Part shown: piece after piece, positions 51,452 through 60,213 of the stretch | Position numbering within the stretch: the stretch's first letter is position 1 | How the letters are laid out: every line of letters starts with the position of its first letter | Origin: Kumtagia sp052180275 | Lineage (GTDB): Bacteria > Pseudomonadota > Alphaproteobacteria > Rhizobiales > Rhizobiaceae | DNA: 64,000 nt | Direction of reading: 5' to 3' | Assembly (NCBI RefSeq): GCF_052180275.1 | Contig: NZ_CP197465.1 | Location: forward strand, 620,001 to 684,000 | Program-made: the position numbers and the translations under genes | The notes under the pieces: generated by a model | Databases searched by the model: none | What the model was told of the DNA's origin: nothing | The model's input: only the letters and a program-made list of their open reading frames with translations

Positions 51452-52936
51452 TCAGCCGGCGTAGCGGGCCTTGAGATGATCGATGAAATGGGCGGCGTTC
51501 AGCTTTTCGCCCGTTGCCCGCTGCAGCAACTCAGGCGTCGACCAGCGCGAGCCCTGTGACCAGATCTTTTGGCGGCGCCAGTCGTTGATGGAGTCGAACC
51601 TGCCTTCGGCGATGTCGTCGTCGAAGGCTGGGTGGTCGCGGCGAAGTGCTGCCGCCTGCTGGGCCGCGAACATTGCGCCGAGCGTATAGGACGGGAAATA
51701 GCCGAAGGCGCCGCCCGGCCAGTGCACGTCCTGCATCGGCCCGTCCTGAAAATTGTCGATCGTCGAGAGGCCGAGATAATCGCGCATCTTGGCGTCCCAG
51801 GCCTCCGGTATGTCGGCCGCCTCGAGGCGTCCGTTGATCAAATCCTGCTCCAGCTCGAAACGCAGGATCACATGCAGGGGATAGGTGACCTCGTCGGCTT
51901 CGACGCGGATCAGGCCGCGCTCGACGTGCAGGACATGGGCGAGAATGTCGGGCACGCTCCAGCCTTCGCCGAGATGCCGCTCGACGATGGGCAGCGCCCA
52001 GCGCCAGAAGGCGGGGTTGCGGGCCAGTTGCATCTCGACGAACAGGCTCTGGCTCTCGTGCATGGCCATGCCGCGCGCCTTGCCGAGCGGCCAGTGCGAC
52101 CACTGCTTCGGCAGGTTCTGTTCGTAGAGCGCATGGCCGGTCTCGTGCAGGACGCCCATCAGGGCGGAGAGGAAGTCCGACGTCTTGTAGCGCGTGGTGA
52201 TGCGGACATCGCTCGGCACGCCGCCGCAGAACGGATGGTGCGAGACCGACAGGCTGCCATGGGTCAGGTCGAAACCAACCGCCGTCATCATGGCGAGGCC
52301 AAGCTCGCGCTGCTTCTCCTGTGCATAGGGTCCGTACAGCGGCCGCATCGGCGTTTTGCCAAGCCGTTCCTCCTGCGCGGCGAGCGCCTCGGGTACGAAA
52401 TCCCGAAGGAAGGTCTTAAGCTCCGCGAAGATCGGGGCGATCTCCGCCGCCCGGTTGCCCGGGTCGTACTGCTCCATCAGCGCGTCGTAGGGATCGAGCC
52501 CAAGCGCGCCGGCTCGCAGCGCCGCCTCCTCGCGGGCCAGGTCGACGATGCCGGTGAGCGCCGGCAGGAACCCGCTCCAGTCGTTTTTGGCGCGCAGGTC
52601 GCGCCACAATTGTTCGGCGCGAAGCCGCGCCTTCGTCTGCCGTTCGACGAACTCGGCAGGCAGGCAGGTCATGTTGGTGTATTGCCGCCGGAATTCGCTG
52701 AGCGCGGCAAGCTGCTCTTCGTTCAAGGACTCTTCTTCGGCGGCTTCCAGCCAGTCGGCGATTTCCGGGGCGGTCGCCTGCCGGTGGTACATGCCGGCCA
52801 GCGTGGAAAGCGCCTCGGCGCGCTTCTCGCCGCCGCCAACGGCCATATGCGTCGCCTCGTCGGCGCCGAGGATCGCCAGCGCATGTTCCAGCGCCTCCAG
52901 CTTGCGGCCTGTTTCGTCGAGTTTGGCGAAGGACAT
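51452..52936 (-). CDS. M32-family carboxypeptidase (carboxypeptidase Taq type)
   Basis: This is a 494-residue zinc metallocarboxypeptidase that removes C-terminal residues from peptides. The zinc motif HETGH is at residues 264-268 in MGVLHETGHALYEQ; HPFCGGVPSDVRITTRY and MHESQSLFVEMQLAR (third ligand Glu) are family signatures. ATG at 52936 (MSFAKLDETG) gives the usual length of about 494-500. It diverges from a DUF1304 gene and precedes panE on the same strand by 51 bases. Confidence 0.95.
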   Translation of the reverse strand: MSFAKLDETGRKLEALEHALAILGADEATHMAVGGGEKRAEALSTLAGMYHRQATAPEIADWLEAAEEESLNEEQLAALSEFRRQYTNMTCLPAEFVERQTKARLRAEQLWRDLRAKNDWSGFLPALTGIVDLAREEAALRAGALGLDPYDALMEQYDPGNRAAEIAPIFAELKTFLRDFVPEALAAQEERLGKTPMRPLYGPYAQEKQRELGLAMMTAVGFDLTHGSLSVSHHPFCGGVPSDVRITTRYKTSDFLSALMGVLHETGHALYEQNLPKQWSHWPLGKARGMAMHESQSLFVEMQLARNPAFWRWALPIVERHLGEGWSVPDILAHVLHVERGLIRVEADEVTYPLHVILRFELEQDLINGRLEAADIPEAWDAKMRDYLGLSTIDNFQDGPMQDVHWPGGAFGYFPSYTLGAMFAAQQAAALRRDHPAFDDDIAEGRFDSINDWRRQKIWSQGSRWSTPELLQRATGEKLNAAHFIDHLKARYAG

Positions 52937-53071
52937 TTTTGCTCCTGCTTTGGTCCGGCGAAGGGACACGAACTCGGCAGCGACCGCAACCCCTCGCTTT
53001 GCCTCCGGCCGGACTTGCGGAAGCCATTGCTTGCGTCAAGATGGAGGCCTGCACAGGAGCGGGAGGCAACG

Positions 53072-53425
53072 ATGCTCGCCGGCATTTTGATCGCGGTGGT
53101 GGCGCTGCTCCACCTTTATTTCATGTATCTGGAAATGATCGCCTGGGACCGGCCCTTGGGGCGAAGAGTCTTCGGCACGTCGCCGGAATTCGCTGCGGCG
53201 TCCAAGGCGCTGGCCGCCAATCAGGGTCTCTACAACGGCTTTCTCGTTGCCGGGCTGGTCTGGGGGCTGGTGCTCGGTGAGGGCGGCTTCGCGATAAAGG
53301 TCTTCTTCCTCGCCTGCGTGATCGTCGCCGGGGTGTTCGGCGCGGCGACCGTGTCGCGGCGCATCCTCTATGTCCAGGCCTTGCCGGCCGTGCTGGCGCT
53401 GATCTGCCTCTATGCTGGCCTGTGA
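53072..53425 (+). CDS. DUF1304-family membrane protein
   Basis: This is a 117-residue membrane protein with four helices, the DUF1304 family. LHLYFMYLEMIAWDRPLGRRVFG near the N-terminus and NQGLYNGFLVAGLVWGL in the middle are its hallmarks. The role is unknown. GGGAGGCAAC precedes the ATG. It diverges from the carboxypeptidase gene across 135 bases. Confidence 0.93.
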   Translation: MLAGILIAVVALLHLYFMYLEMIAWDRPLGRRVFGTSPEFAAASKALAANQGLYNGFLVAGLVWGLVLGEGGFAIKVFFLACVIVAGVFGAATVSRRILYVQALPAVLALICLYAGL

Positions 53426-53490
53426 ATCAGACCGGCCGCCGGTGGATGCCAGCGGCCGATGAATCCGGGGTGAAAGTAGATGCGAGGCGG

Positions 53491-53964
53491 TCAGGTCGTC
53501 ACGGCGTGATGGATTTCCCGGTTCAGCCTGTCGATGCGGTTCTGGAAGGCGACAAAACTTGCCTTCGGCAGGGCGCCGCGATGGTTGCTGGCGGTCCGCT
53601 GGGCATCCAGGCGGATGTCGTGCGAACGGGCGCGCAACATCCGGTATTCGGCGGCGGTCAGGTAGCCGCGTCCGTGGTCGACGGTCATCCGGTGATTGGC
53701 CGCGCCAAGCTGCCGATCGATGTGGGCGAGCCGCGGGCGAAGCGTCTCATGCTGCATGGCGAAGTGCGCCGGCTTCGGCGCGGCCTGCGCCGGTGCGGTG
53801 ATCGCTCCGGTGGTCATCGCATCAGGCATAACGGACTGCATCTGTGGCGCGGAACCAGGCAATGGCGTACCTGTGGCCGTGGGCGCCGATGCAGCGAACG
53901 CGCCTGCGAGGGAGGTCGAAACGAGAACTGTGGCGAGAGCCGCCGTGAGGGTAAAGGAACGCAT
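53491..53964 (-). CDS. Small secreted protein of unknown function, copy 1 of a tandem pair
   Basis: This is a 157-residue protein with a Sec signal (MRSFTLTAALATVLVSTSLA, cleavage near AFA-AS). The mature part has a Pro/Thr-rich linker and then a helical domain with RPRLAHIDRQLGAANHRMTVD, RGYLTAAEYRMLRARSHDIR and GALPKASFVAFQNRIDRLNREIHH. Its paralogue ends about 470 bases upstream and shares signal, domain and leader. ATG at 53964 is preferred, with AGGAGACG before it; the frame stays open further up, but there the similarity to copy 2 is that of leader DNA. No function is known to me. Confidence 0.8.
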   Translation of the reverse strand: MRSFTLTAALATVLVSTSLAGAFAASAPTATGTPLPGSAPQMQSVMPDAMTTGAITAPAQAAPKPAHFAMQHETLRPRLAHIDRQLGAANHRMTVDHGRGYLTAAEYRMLRARSHDIRLDAQRTASNHRGALPKASFVAFQNRIDRLNREIHHAVTT

Positions 53965-54435
53965 GATGCGTCTCCTGTCAGAACGCGGGGCAAGTTCGTC
54001 CCGCGCGATACGGCTGTCCGGTTCCGTCGCGTCGCGACGCCTCTCCGGGTCGGGCGGCCAACGGGAGGCGTTGGCCGCGTCGATCGGGATGTCCGGCGTC
54101 ACCGGCAGTTCCCAGCCACGACCGGACGCTACGCCCCGGCCGGCACGATCGGCAAATTACAAAATGATAATCTTTCAAATGAGTTGACGGGGGTAGAACG
54201 GGCCATAAGTGTCTCAACATCCGCAATTCCTGACCATTCCATGAGGTCAAACCCGGCGCGGAAGTTTGAGCGGTGCGCCAAGGGCGGCCGGGCATTTGCC
54301 GTCAAGGTCATGACTCATATCGGCGGAGCCGGCCTCTTTGGTTTCATCCTACCGAAACAAATGCAGATCCACGGCAGGGTCGGCCGCCGGCGCATGCCGG
54401 CAGCCGATGGTTCCTGGTTTGAGGACTGGTTGTTA
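53965..54435. other. Intergenic leader of secreted-protein copy 1 (no gene)
   Basis: This 471-base gap is mostly the long leader of copy 1: about 53998-54190 aligns well, at roughly four bases in five by eye, with about 54985-55180 upstream of copy 2. It includes the conserved motif at 54152. The rest, 54200-54435, is unique and shows only a short GCCGGC/GCCGGC hairpin near 54385-54405, perhaps at the end of the copy 2 transcript. Confidence 0.6.
54152..54174 (-). promoter_or_regulatory. Conserved upstream motif, copy 1
   Basis: A 23-base block containing AAATTACAAAATGATAATCT is identical to the block at 55141-55163 upstream of the paralogue, and the TTGACGGG that follows it on the plus strand is also shared. 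It lies about 190 bases before the start codon, the likely promoter or operator. ATGATAATC recalls Fur-type boxes, but the factor is unknown. Confidence 0.5.
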
Positions 54436-54948
54436 TCAGGTGATCGCATCGTGGTGGATCGTTCGGTCGAGCATGGCGACGCGGTGTTGCAGGACATCGT
54501 AGCTCGCTGTCGGCAGCGCGCCGTCATGCCGCTCCGCAATCTGCCGGGCTTCCATACGGATGTTGTGGGAGCGGGCGCGCAGCGCCTGATATTCCGCCAC
54601 CGTCAGATAGCCACGCTCGCGATCGACGCCGATCCGATGATTGGCGGAGACGAGTTCACGATCGATATGCGCGATCCTCGGGCGGAACTCCTCGTGCCGG
54701 ACAGCCACCCGCGCCGCCTTCGGAGCAATCTGCACCGCCTGGGCCGGCGTGGCGGTCGAGCCGGTGGTCATGCTGTCGATGTCGGCCGGCTGGTTGTCGT
54801 GACCGGCCCAGGCTTCTGCCTGAAGCGTGTTCATCCTGGGCGCGCGAGGGTCCCATCCGTTGCCGACGGCAGACATGGCGTGGGCACCGGCAAGGGAAGT
54901 CGAGACGAGAATGGCTGCGAGGGTGGATTTTATGACGAAGGAACGCAT
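54436..54948 (-). CDS. Small secreted protein of unknown function, copy 2 of a tandem pair
   Basis: This is a 170-residue paralogue of the protein at 53491. The signal is MRSFVIKSTLAAILVSTSLA, cleavage near AHA-MS. The mature domain repeats the landmarks of copy 1: RPRIAHIDRELVSANHRIGVD, RGYLTVAEYQALRARSHNIR and GALPTASYDVLQHRVAMLDRTIHH. ATG at 54948 follows GAGGAGCA. Both copies are transcribed leftward from separate, near-identical leaders. Divergence of the linkers shows that the duplication is not recent. The function is unknown. Confidence 0.8.
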   Translation of the reverse strand: MRSFVIKSTLAAILVSTSLAGAHAMSAVGNGWDPRAPRMNTLQAEAWAGHDNQPADIDSMTTGSTATPAQAVQIAPKAARVAVRHEEFRPRIAHIDRELVSANHRIGVDRERGYLTVAEYQALRARSHNIRMEARQIAERHDGALPTASYDVLQHRVAMLDRTIHHDAIT

Positions 54949-55140
54949 GATGCTCCTCCTCTGACAACGCGAAGAAACGTCGTTTTCTCCGCGGTAGCGG
55001 CTGTCCGGTCCTGTCGCGTCGCGACGCTTGTCCGGGTCGGTATGGCCGAAGGGAGGCCTCGGCCATGTCGATCGGGAGGTCCGGCCATCGCCGGCAGTTC
55101 CCAGCCGCAGCGACAACTTACGCCCGCTTGAAGGTGCTTC

Positions 55141-55163
55141 GCAAATTACAAAATGATAATCTT
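55141..55163 (-). promoter_or_regulatory. Conserved upstream motif, copy 2
   Basis: Identical over 23 bases to the motif at 54152-54174 and placed at the same distance (about 193 bases) from its start codon. On the minus strand TTGCAA precedes GATTATCATTTTGTAAT, which could be a -35 element with a 17-base spacer. Confidence 0.5.
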
Positions 55164-55218
55164 GCAACAGCCTTGACGGGAATGGGTCGCGCCGCCAGCA
55201 GCGGTGACGTGACGTTTC

Positions 55219-56250
55219 TCAACGTTCGGTCAGCTTGAGTTCGATGCGGCGGTTGCGGTTGCGGGCCTCGTCCGTATCGGCGGGGTCGAGCGGCTGGTAT
55301 TCGCCAAAGCCGGCGGCGACGAGGCGGTTGGCGGGCACGCCGTTGGCGATCAGGAATTTCACCACCGAAGTCGAGCGCGCCGAAGAAAGCTCCCAGTTGT
55401 CGCGATAGCGCCCGGTGCCGGAAAGCGGCCGGTTGTCCGTATGTCCGTCGACGCGCAGCACCCAGTTGATTTCCGGCGGGATTTCCTTCTGCAATTCGAT
55501 CAGCGCCTGGGCGAGCTTGGCCATCTCGACACGGCCGGCCTCGTTGATCTCATCCGAACCGACCGGAAACAGCACCTCGGACTGGAAGACGAAGCGGTCG
55601 CCGACGATGCGGATGTTTTCGCGGTCGGAGAGTATTTCGCGCAGCCGGCCGAAGAAGTCGGAACGGTAGCGGTTGAGCTCCTGCACACGCTGGGCCAGCG
55701 CCACGTTCAACCGCTTGCCGAGGTCGGCGATCTTGGTGTTCGATTCGCGATCGCGCGCCTCGGAAACGTTGAGTGCGTCCTCCAATGCGCCAATCTGCTT
55801 GCGCAGCGCCGAAATCTGCTGGTTGAGCAGCTCGACCTGGCTTAGCGCCTGCTGGCTGATCTGGCGCTGCGAATCCAGTTCGCCGGACAGCGTGCCGATG
55901 CGCTCGTCCGCCGCCGCGCCCGCGCCCGCGCCGCGGTCGAGAAGCTGCTGGAGGCGGGTGCGCTCGGTTTCGGCGGATTGCAGCGAGGCCTGGAGATTGA
56001 TCAACTGGTCCTGGGCGTCCTGCGTGCTGGATTTCTCGAGCGCCAGAAGCTGGGTCAGCTCGTTGATCTGCGAGTTGAGACGGGTCAGCACCTCATCCTT
56101 GCCGGAGATTTCGCGCGACAGCAGGAACTGCGCCAGCACGAAGACCGAGAGCAGGAACATGATGGCGAGCAGCAGCGTCGACAGGGCGTCGACAAAACCG
56201 GGCCAGTAGTCGATGCGGCGATCGTTGCGGCGTGCGCGGGCCAGCGCCAT
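55219..56250 (-). CDS. OmpA/MotB-like peptidoglycan-binding envelope protein
   Basis: This is a 343-residue protein. One N-terminal helix (about 20-43, FVDALSTLLLAIMFLLSVFVLAQ, with an Asp near its start as in MotB) is followed by a long coiled coil (50-190, Gln/Leu/Glu-rich) and a C-terminal OmpA-like domain (about 220-340) with LRVDGHTDNRPLSGTGRYRDNWELSSAR and NRNRRIELKL. It begins one base after the MotA/TolQ-like gene stop. The pair looks like a non-flagellar proton-channel unit linked to peptidoglycan, conserved in rhizobia. It probably spans the periplasm. Confidence 0.92.
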   Translation of the reverse strand: MALARARRNDRRIDYWPGFVDALSTLLLAIMFLLSVFVLAQFLLSREISGKDEVLTRLNSQINELTQLLALEKSSTQDAQDQLINLQASLQSAETERTRLQQLLDRGAGAGAAADERIGTLSGELDSQRQISQQALSQVELLNQQISALRKQIGALEDALNVSEARDRESNTKIADLGKRLNVALAQRVQELNRYRSDFFGRLREILSDRENIRIVGDRFVFQSEVLFPVGSDEINEAGRVEMAKLAQALIELQKEIPPEINWVLRVDGHTDNRPLSGTGRYRDNWELSSARSTSVVKFLIANGVPANRLVAAGFGEYQPLDPADTDEARNRNRRIELKLTER

Positions 56251-56251
56251 G

Positions 56252-57271
56252 TCAGTTCGTCTCCCGCTTCTTCAGCGCCTCGGCGATCTTGTCGAGCGTG
56301 GTGCGCAGCGCTTTCTGCTCCTGCGATTGCGCTTCCACCCAGTCGCGCATGATCTGCTGTTCGTTGCGCATGTTCTTGACGAGCCCGGAAATGCCGTCGG
56401 CGAGGTTGGCCATGGCGGTGGCGACGCGCGGATTGGAGCCGCCATTCTCCTGCAGTGCGCGCATCCGCTCGCCCAGTACTTTCAATTCGTCGGCTGTGCC
56501 GGTGCGCGCGAGGTCGGACGGGACGGCGACGTCGGAGGAGAGGTCGGTGACCGAGGACAGCCAATTCTCCAGTTCCGTGTAGAAGCGGGTCTGGGCGCGC
56601 CCGGCCTGCAGGTCGAGGAAACCCAGCACCAGCGAGCCGGACAGGCCGAACAGCGAGGACGAGAAGGCGGTGCCCATGCCGGCCAGCGGCGCCGACAGGC
56701 CGGCCTTCAGCGCGTCCAGAACCGCGGACGTGTCCCCGGAACCCGGATCGAGGGACTGGATGGTCTCGCTGATCGACCCGATCGTCGCGAGCAGGCCCCA
56801 GAAGGTTCCCAGCAGGCCGAGGAACACCAGCAGGCCGACCAGGTAGCGTGACACGTCGCGGCTTTCGTCGAGGCGGTTGGCGATCGAATCCAGCATGGTG
56901 CGCATGGAGTTGGTCGACAGCGCCATGGCCGAGGAGCGGCCGAGCATCGCCTTCATCGGCGCCAGCAGCACCGGCTCGTTGGCCTCGGAGCCGGCACGGA
57001 ACGAATTCACCCAGCGCACTTCGCGGAACAGCCGGGTCACCTGGCCGAAGGCGAGCAGGACGCCGACCAGCAGGACGCCGGCGATGAGCCCGTTGAGGCC
57101 CGGATTGGTGACGAAGGCGGAGGTGATCTGGCGGGTGAGGATGGCCGCGATGAAGGCGACGATGGCCAGGAAGATCAGCATCGAGAGCAGGAAGACCTGC
57201 GGGCTCGAAAGCTTGTACGGATCGTAGACGCCGGCGGTCTCGCCACCGCCGATATTTTTCAAGAACGACAT
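56252..57271 (-). CDS. MotA/TolQ/ExbB-family proton-channel protein
   Basis: This is a 339-residue membrane protein. Helices lie at about 28-48 (FLLSMLIFLAIVAFIAAIL), 62-82 (LIAGVLLVGVLLAFGQV), 145-170 (LVGLLVFLGLLGTFWGLLATIGSI) and 195-220 (MGTAFSSSLFGLSGSLVLGFLDL). The third and fourth match the MotA/TolQ/ExbB core. A helical, charged C-terminus follows. No flagellar gene is near, so a stator for motility is unlikely. It leads a two-gene unit with the OmpA/MotB-like gene. Confidence 0.9.
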   Translation of the reverse strand: MSFLKNIGGGETAGVYDPYKLSSPQVFLLSMLIFLAIVAFIAAILTRQITSAFVTNPGLNGLIAGVLLVGVLLAFGQVTRLFREVRWVNSFRAGSEANEPVLLAPMKAMLGRSSAMALSTNSMRTMLDSIANRLDESRDVSRYLVGLLVFLGLLGTFWGLLATIGSISETIQSLDPGSGDTSAVLDALKAGLSAPLAGMGTAFSSSLFGLSGSLVLGFLDLQAGRAQTRFYTELENWLSSVTDLSSDVAVPSDLARTGTADELKVLGERMRALQENGGSNPRVATAMANLADGISGLVKNMRNEQQIMRDWVEAQSQEQKALRTTLDKIAEALKKRETN

Positions 57272-57664
57272 TCGCGCCCCGAATCCATGCCCGCATTTTC
57301 CATGCCGGGGACTCTAAGCGAAAATGTGACGAAAATGAAAGGCGCGTGGCCGCCAAGCACCCGACGATGCGCCGGTTTGCGGTTTGTGGTCAAGTCCTGC
57401 CAATGGCCGGATGCTGGAACCATGCCGGACGGTGGGGTTCTGTTGGAGACTTTTAGGTAATCGGTTGCCGATGTGAGGAGCCCTGTGACTTTGGGGGATC
57501 GCCTGATGTTCTCGGCAACGCGACCTCCCAGTCTCGATCATTGCGAAGCCCGTTCATCATGTGCCCCATCATGCGAAAGTCTGCAAAAGCACATCTTCAT
57601 CTTCCATCTTCACTTGGGGCTTTGACGACGAAAACATCACTCCAAAGCCATGATCACCCTCGTG
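57272..57664. other. Gap of 393 bases without a gene
   Basis: This is the interval between the MotA-like gene start and the end of the dehydrogenase gene. It must hold the promoter of the MotA-like unit, but no clear hexamers were found. Composition drops in GC around 57570-57650. CTCGTGC/GCACGAG at the dehydrogenase stop (57660-57675) can form a hairpin without a T-tract. It may mark the border of the accessory sugar operon. Confidence 0.5.
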
Positions 57665-58660
57665 CTAGGGCACGAGCAACGTTCGCAGGCTGGATTTCTG
57701 ACTGCTCGCGAGCGCGGCAAGGGTTTCCGCGCCCTCGGCGAGAGGCTCGGCCTCGGCCCACGCGAGGCTACCGAGACGCCCTTGCCCCATCGCATCGACG
57801 ATCTCGCGGAATTCCGTCGGCCTGTAGCCGTAGGCGCCCAGCAGTGCCACCTCGCGCAGGGTCGCGTCGCGGAAATCGTATCCCGGCCCCTCGTCCGCCA
57901 GCCCGAGATGGACCACGACGCCACCGATCGCGACGCTCTCCAGCGCCGCCTTGCGCGAGGCGCCCGAGCCAACGGCATCGATGACGAGATCGAAGCCCGC
58001 GCCCCTGCGGCCGGACAGGCTCGCCGGATCAGCGGTCTCGATCTGCTCGATGTCCGCGATCAGCAGCCGGCGCTCCTTGAATGGTTCGACCAGAAGCAGG
58101 CTCCAGGCAGCCTGCATGCGGATCGACAGGCAAGCGCCAAGTCCGATCGCGCCGCCGCCAAGGACAAGGCAGCGCGCGGCCGCGATCGGCTTGTCGAGAA
58201 GGTGCGCCCCGAGCACGACCCCGTGGTGGCCGACCGCGATCGGCTCGCTGAGAGCCGCATGGCGGCTGCTGACGCCTGGCGCAACGTCGACCGCGTTCCG
58301 GTCCGGCACGACCACATATTCGGCGAAGGCGCCTTGCGTCAGCCCGAGGGACATGACCTTGCGCGACCGGCACAGCTGGTTGCGGCCGTTCAGGCATGAC
58401 TCGCAGGTCCCGCACCACTGGATCGGATTGATCGCCACACGCCGGCCGTCGCGCGCGCCGCCGACGATGACTCCGGCAGGCTCGTGCCCCCATATGGCGG
58501 GGAACTGCTTGCGCGGGTCGGCATGGCGGTAGGAGTGAATGTCGGTGCCGCAGATCCCGACCGCCTCGATCCTGACGAGGACCTCGCCGTCTCCGGACAC
58601 GGGGGCCGGGACCTCCGCATACTCGAACAACTGGTGAGCCGTGGTGACAAGCGCCTTCAT
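57665..58660 (-). CDS. Zinc-dependent alcohol dehydrogenase (sugar/polyol dehydrogenase type)
   Basis: This is a 331-residue medium-chain dehydrogenase. Catalytic zinc ligands are in GICGTDIHSYRH (Cys near 37) and GHEPAG (His-Glu near 58); the structural zinc cysteines are in WCGTCESCLNGRNQLC. The coenzyme motif GGGAIGLGACL lies near residue 168. The family includes sorbitol, L-idonate and threonine dehydrogenases. It is last in the leftward sugar ABC operon, 53 bases after the ATPase gene, so it probably oxidises the imported polyol or sugar. Confidence 0.9.
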   Translation of the reverse strand: MKALVTTAHQLFEYAEVPAPVSGDGEVLVRIEAVGICGTDIHSYRHADPRKQFPAIWGHEPAGVIVGGARDGRRVAINPIQWCGTCESCLNGRNQLCRSRKVMSLGLTQGAFAEYVVVPDRNAVDVAPGVSSRHAALSEPIAVGHHGVVLGAHLLDKPIAAARCLVLGGGAIGLGACLSIRMQAAWSLLLVEPFKERRLLIADIEQIETADPASLSGRRGAGFDLVIDAVGSGASRKAALESVAIGGVVVHLGLADEGPGYDFRDATLREVALLGAYGYRPTEFREIVDAMGQGRLGSLAWAEAEPLAEGAETLAALASSQKSSLRTLLVP

Positions 58661-58713
58661 TCTCTTCCCTCCCGCCTCGGTGCCGAAGACAACGGCGGAC
58701 CGGCCAAGCCTCT

Positions 58714-60213
58714 TCAGTGAACCGACGCGTACATGATCTGCTCCTCGGTGGTCTCGCCGGGCGTGAATTCCTCGACGATGCGGCCCAGTCGCGAGACCAG
58801 GATGCGATCCGAGATGTTCATGATCTCCGGCAGATAGGAGGAGATGACCAGCACGGCGAGGCCGCTGTCGGCGAGGCCGCCGATTATCTCGTGAATCTCG
58901 GCGATGGCGCCGACATCGACGCCGCGCGTCGGCTCGTCGAAGATCACGAGCTTCGGCTCCTGCACGAGGCCCGAGGCGATGACGACCTTCTGCTGGTTGC
59001 CGCCGGACAACTCGATCACGCGCGTGTCGCCATTGATGGCGCGGATGTTCAGCTTCCTCGTCCAGTCGGCGGCGATCTCGCGTGCATCCTTCCCGCGGAT
59101 GATCGAAGAGGTCTTGAGACCCGAGGCCAGCAGGCTCGAATAGATGTTCTCCGAAATCGACATCGTTTCGAAGAAACCCTCTAGCTTCCGGTCTTCGGTG
59201 ACGTAGACGATGCCGTCGCGTACGGCCGGGCGGGGCACACGGTAGCTGACATAGGCGTCGCGGTATTTGACCTCGCCGCCGTGGAAGTAGTTGCGCTTCT
59301 GGACGCCGGCAATGACCTTCGCCGTCTCGGTGCGGCCCGATCCGATAAGCCCGAATACGCCGGTCACCTGGCCGGCGTAGATCGAGAAGCTGTTGTTCCT
59401 GACCATCGCGCCCATCGACAGGTTCTGGACACTGAGGATGCGTTCGCCCGCCGGCCGTAGCGTCCTCTGCTCTTTGGAGTAGAGTTCGTTCGACAGGGCG
59501 CGGCCGACCATCGCACGGATGATCGAATCGCGGTCGTAGGACGAGGTGGGTCCGGAGGAGACGAGTTCGCCGTCCCGGAGGATCGTTATCCGGTCGGACA
59601 CCGAAAGCGCCTCCTCCAGCGCATGCGAGATGAAGACGATGGAGACGCCCGACTTCTTCAGGCGCTGGAGCAGCGAGAAGAAGTGGCCCTTCTCTTCCGG
59701 CGTCAGCGACGCCGTCGGCTCGTCGAAAATGATGACCTTGGCATTGTGACGGACGGCGCGCGCGATCTCCACCATCTGCTTCTTGGCGGCACCGAGCGTG
59801 GAGACCATCGCCCAGGGATCGACGCTGAAGTTGAGCGACTGCAGGAACTGCTGCGCGGCGATATACAGGCCGCGCAGCCGGTTGAAGAGCTTCTCGTCGC
59901 CCAGATAGATGTTCTGGGCGACAGACATCGAGGGAACGAGGCTCGTCTCCTGGAAGACCATCACGACGCCGCCGTCCAGCGCCTCGGCCGGGCTGTTGAA
60001 CGTCACCTCGCGCCCATCAAGCCGCATCGTGCCCGCGCTGCGGGCGACGACGCCCGCCATAATCTTCATCAGCGTCGACTTGCCGGCGCCGTTCTCGCCG
60101 AGAACGGCGTGGATCTCGCCGGGGTTGAGGGTTATGCCGACATCGCGGAGCGCTGGCACGCCCCGATACTCCTTGGATATGGAGGTCATCTCCACGACAG
60201 GTGCGACGTTCAC
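58714..60213 (-). CDS. Sugar ABC transporter ATPase, tandem-domain (RbsA/MglA family)
   Basis: This 499-residue protein has two ATPase domains. The first has Walker A GENGAGKST near residue 37, a degenerate signature (TLGAAKKQMVEIARAV) and Walker B KVIIFDEPTASL. The second has the usual altered Walker A (GLIGSGRTET) but a full signature ELSGGNQQKVVIASGLV and KLVIFDEPTRGVD. This is normal for the family. The start overlaps the SMP-30-like gene stop by four bases. It energises the permease encoded two genes upstream. Confidence 0.95.
   Translation of the reverse strand: MNVAPVVEMTSISKEYRGVPALRDVGITLNPGEIHAVLGENGAGKSTLMKIMAGVVARSAGTMRLDGREVTFNSPAEALDGGVVMVFQETSLVPSMSVAQNIYLGDEKLFNRLRGLYIAAQQFLQSLNFSVDPWAMVSTLGAAKKQMVEIARAVRHNAKVIIFDEPTASLTPEEKGHFFSLLQRLKKSGVSIVFISHALEEALSVSDRITILRDGELVSSGPTSSYDRDSIIRAMVGRALSNELYSKEQRTLRPAGERILSVQNLSMGAMVRNNSFSIYAGQVTGVFGLIGSGRTETAKVIAGVQKRNYFHGGEVKYRDAYVSYRVPRPAVRDGIVYVTEDRKLEGFFETMSISENIYSSLLASGLKTSSIIRGKDAREIAADWTRKLNIRAINGDTRVIELSGGNQQKVVIASGLVQEPKLVIFDEPTRGVDVGAIAEIHEIIGGLADSGLAVLVISSYLPEIMNISDRILVSRLGRIVEEFTPGETTEEQIMYASVH

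Noticed and set aside
53965..54102. Longer N-terminus for the first secreted protein
   Set aside because: It would bury the signal peptide; the upstream similarity between the two copies continues through non-coding leader.
55219..57271. Zorya (ZorAB) anti-phage system
   Set aside because: No helicase or nuclease partners adjoin, and the MotA-like protein lacks the long cytoplasmic tail typical of ZorA.
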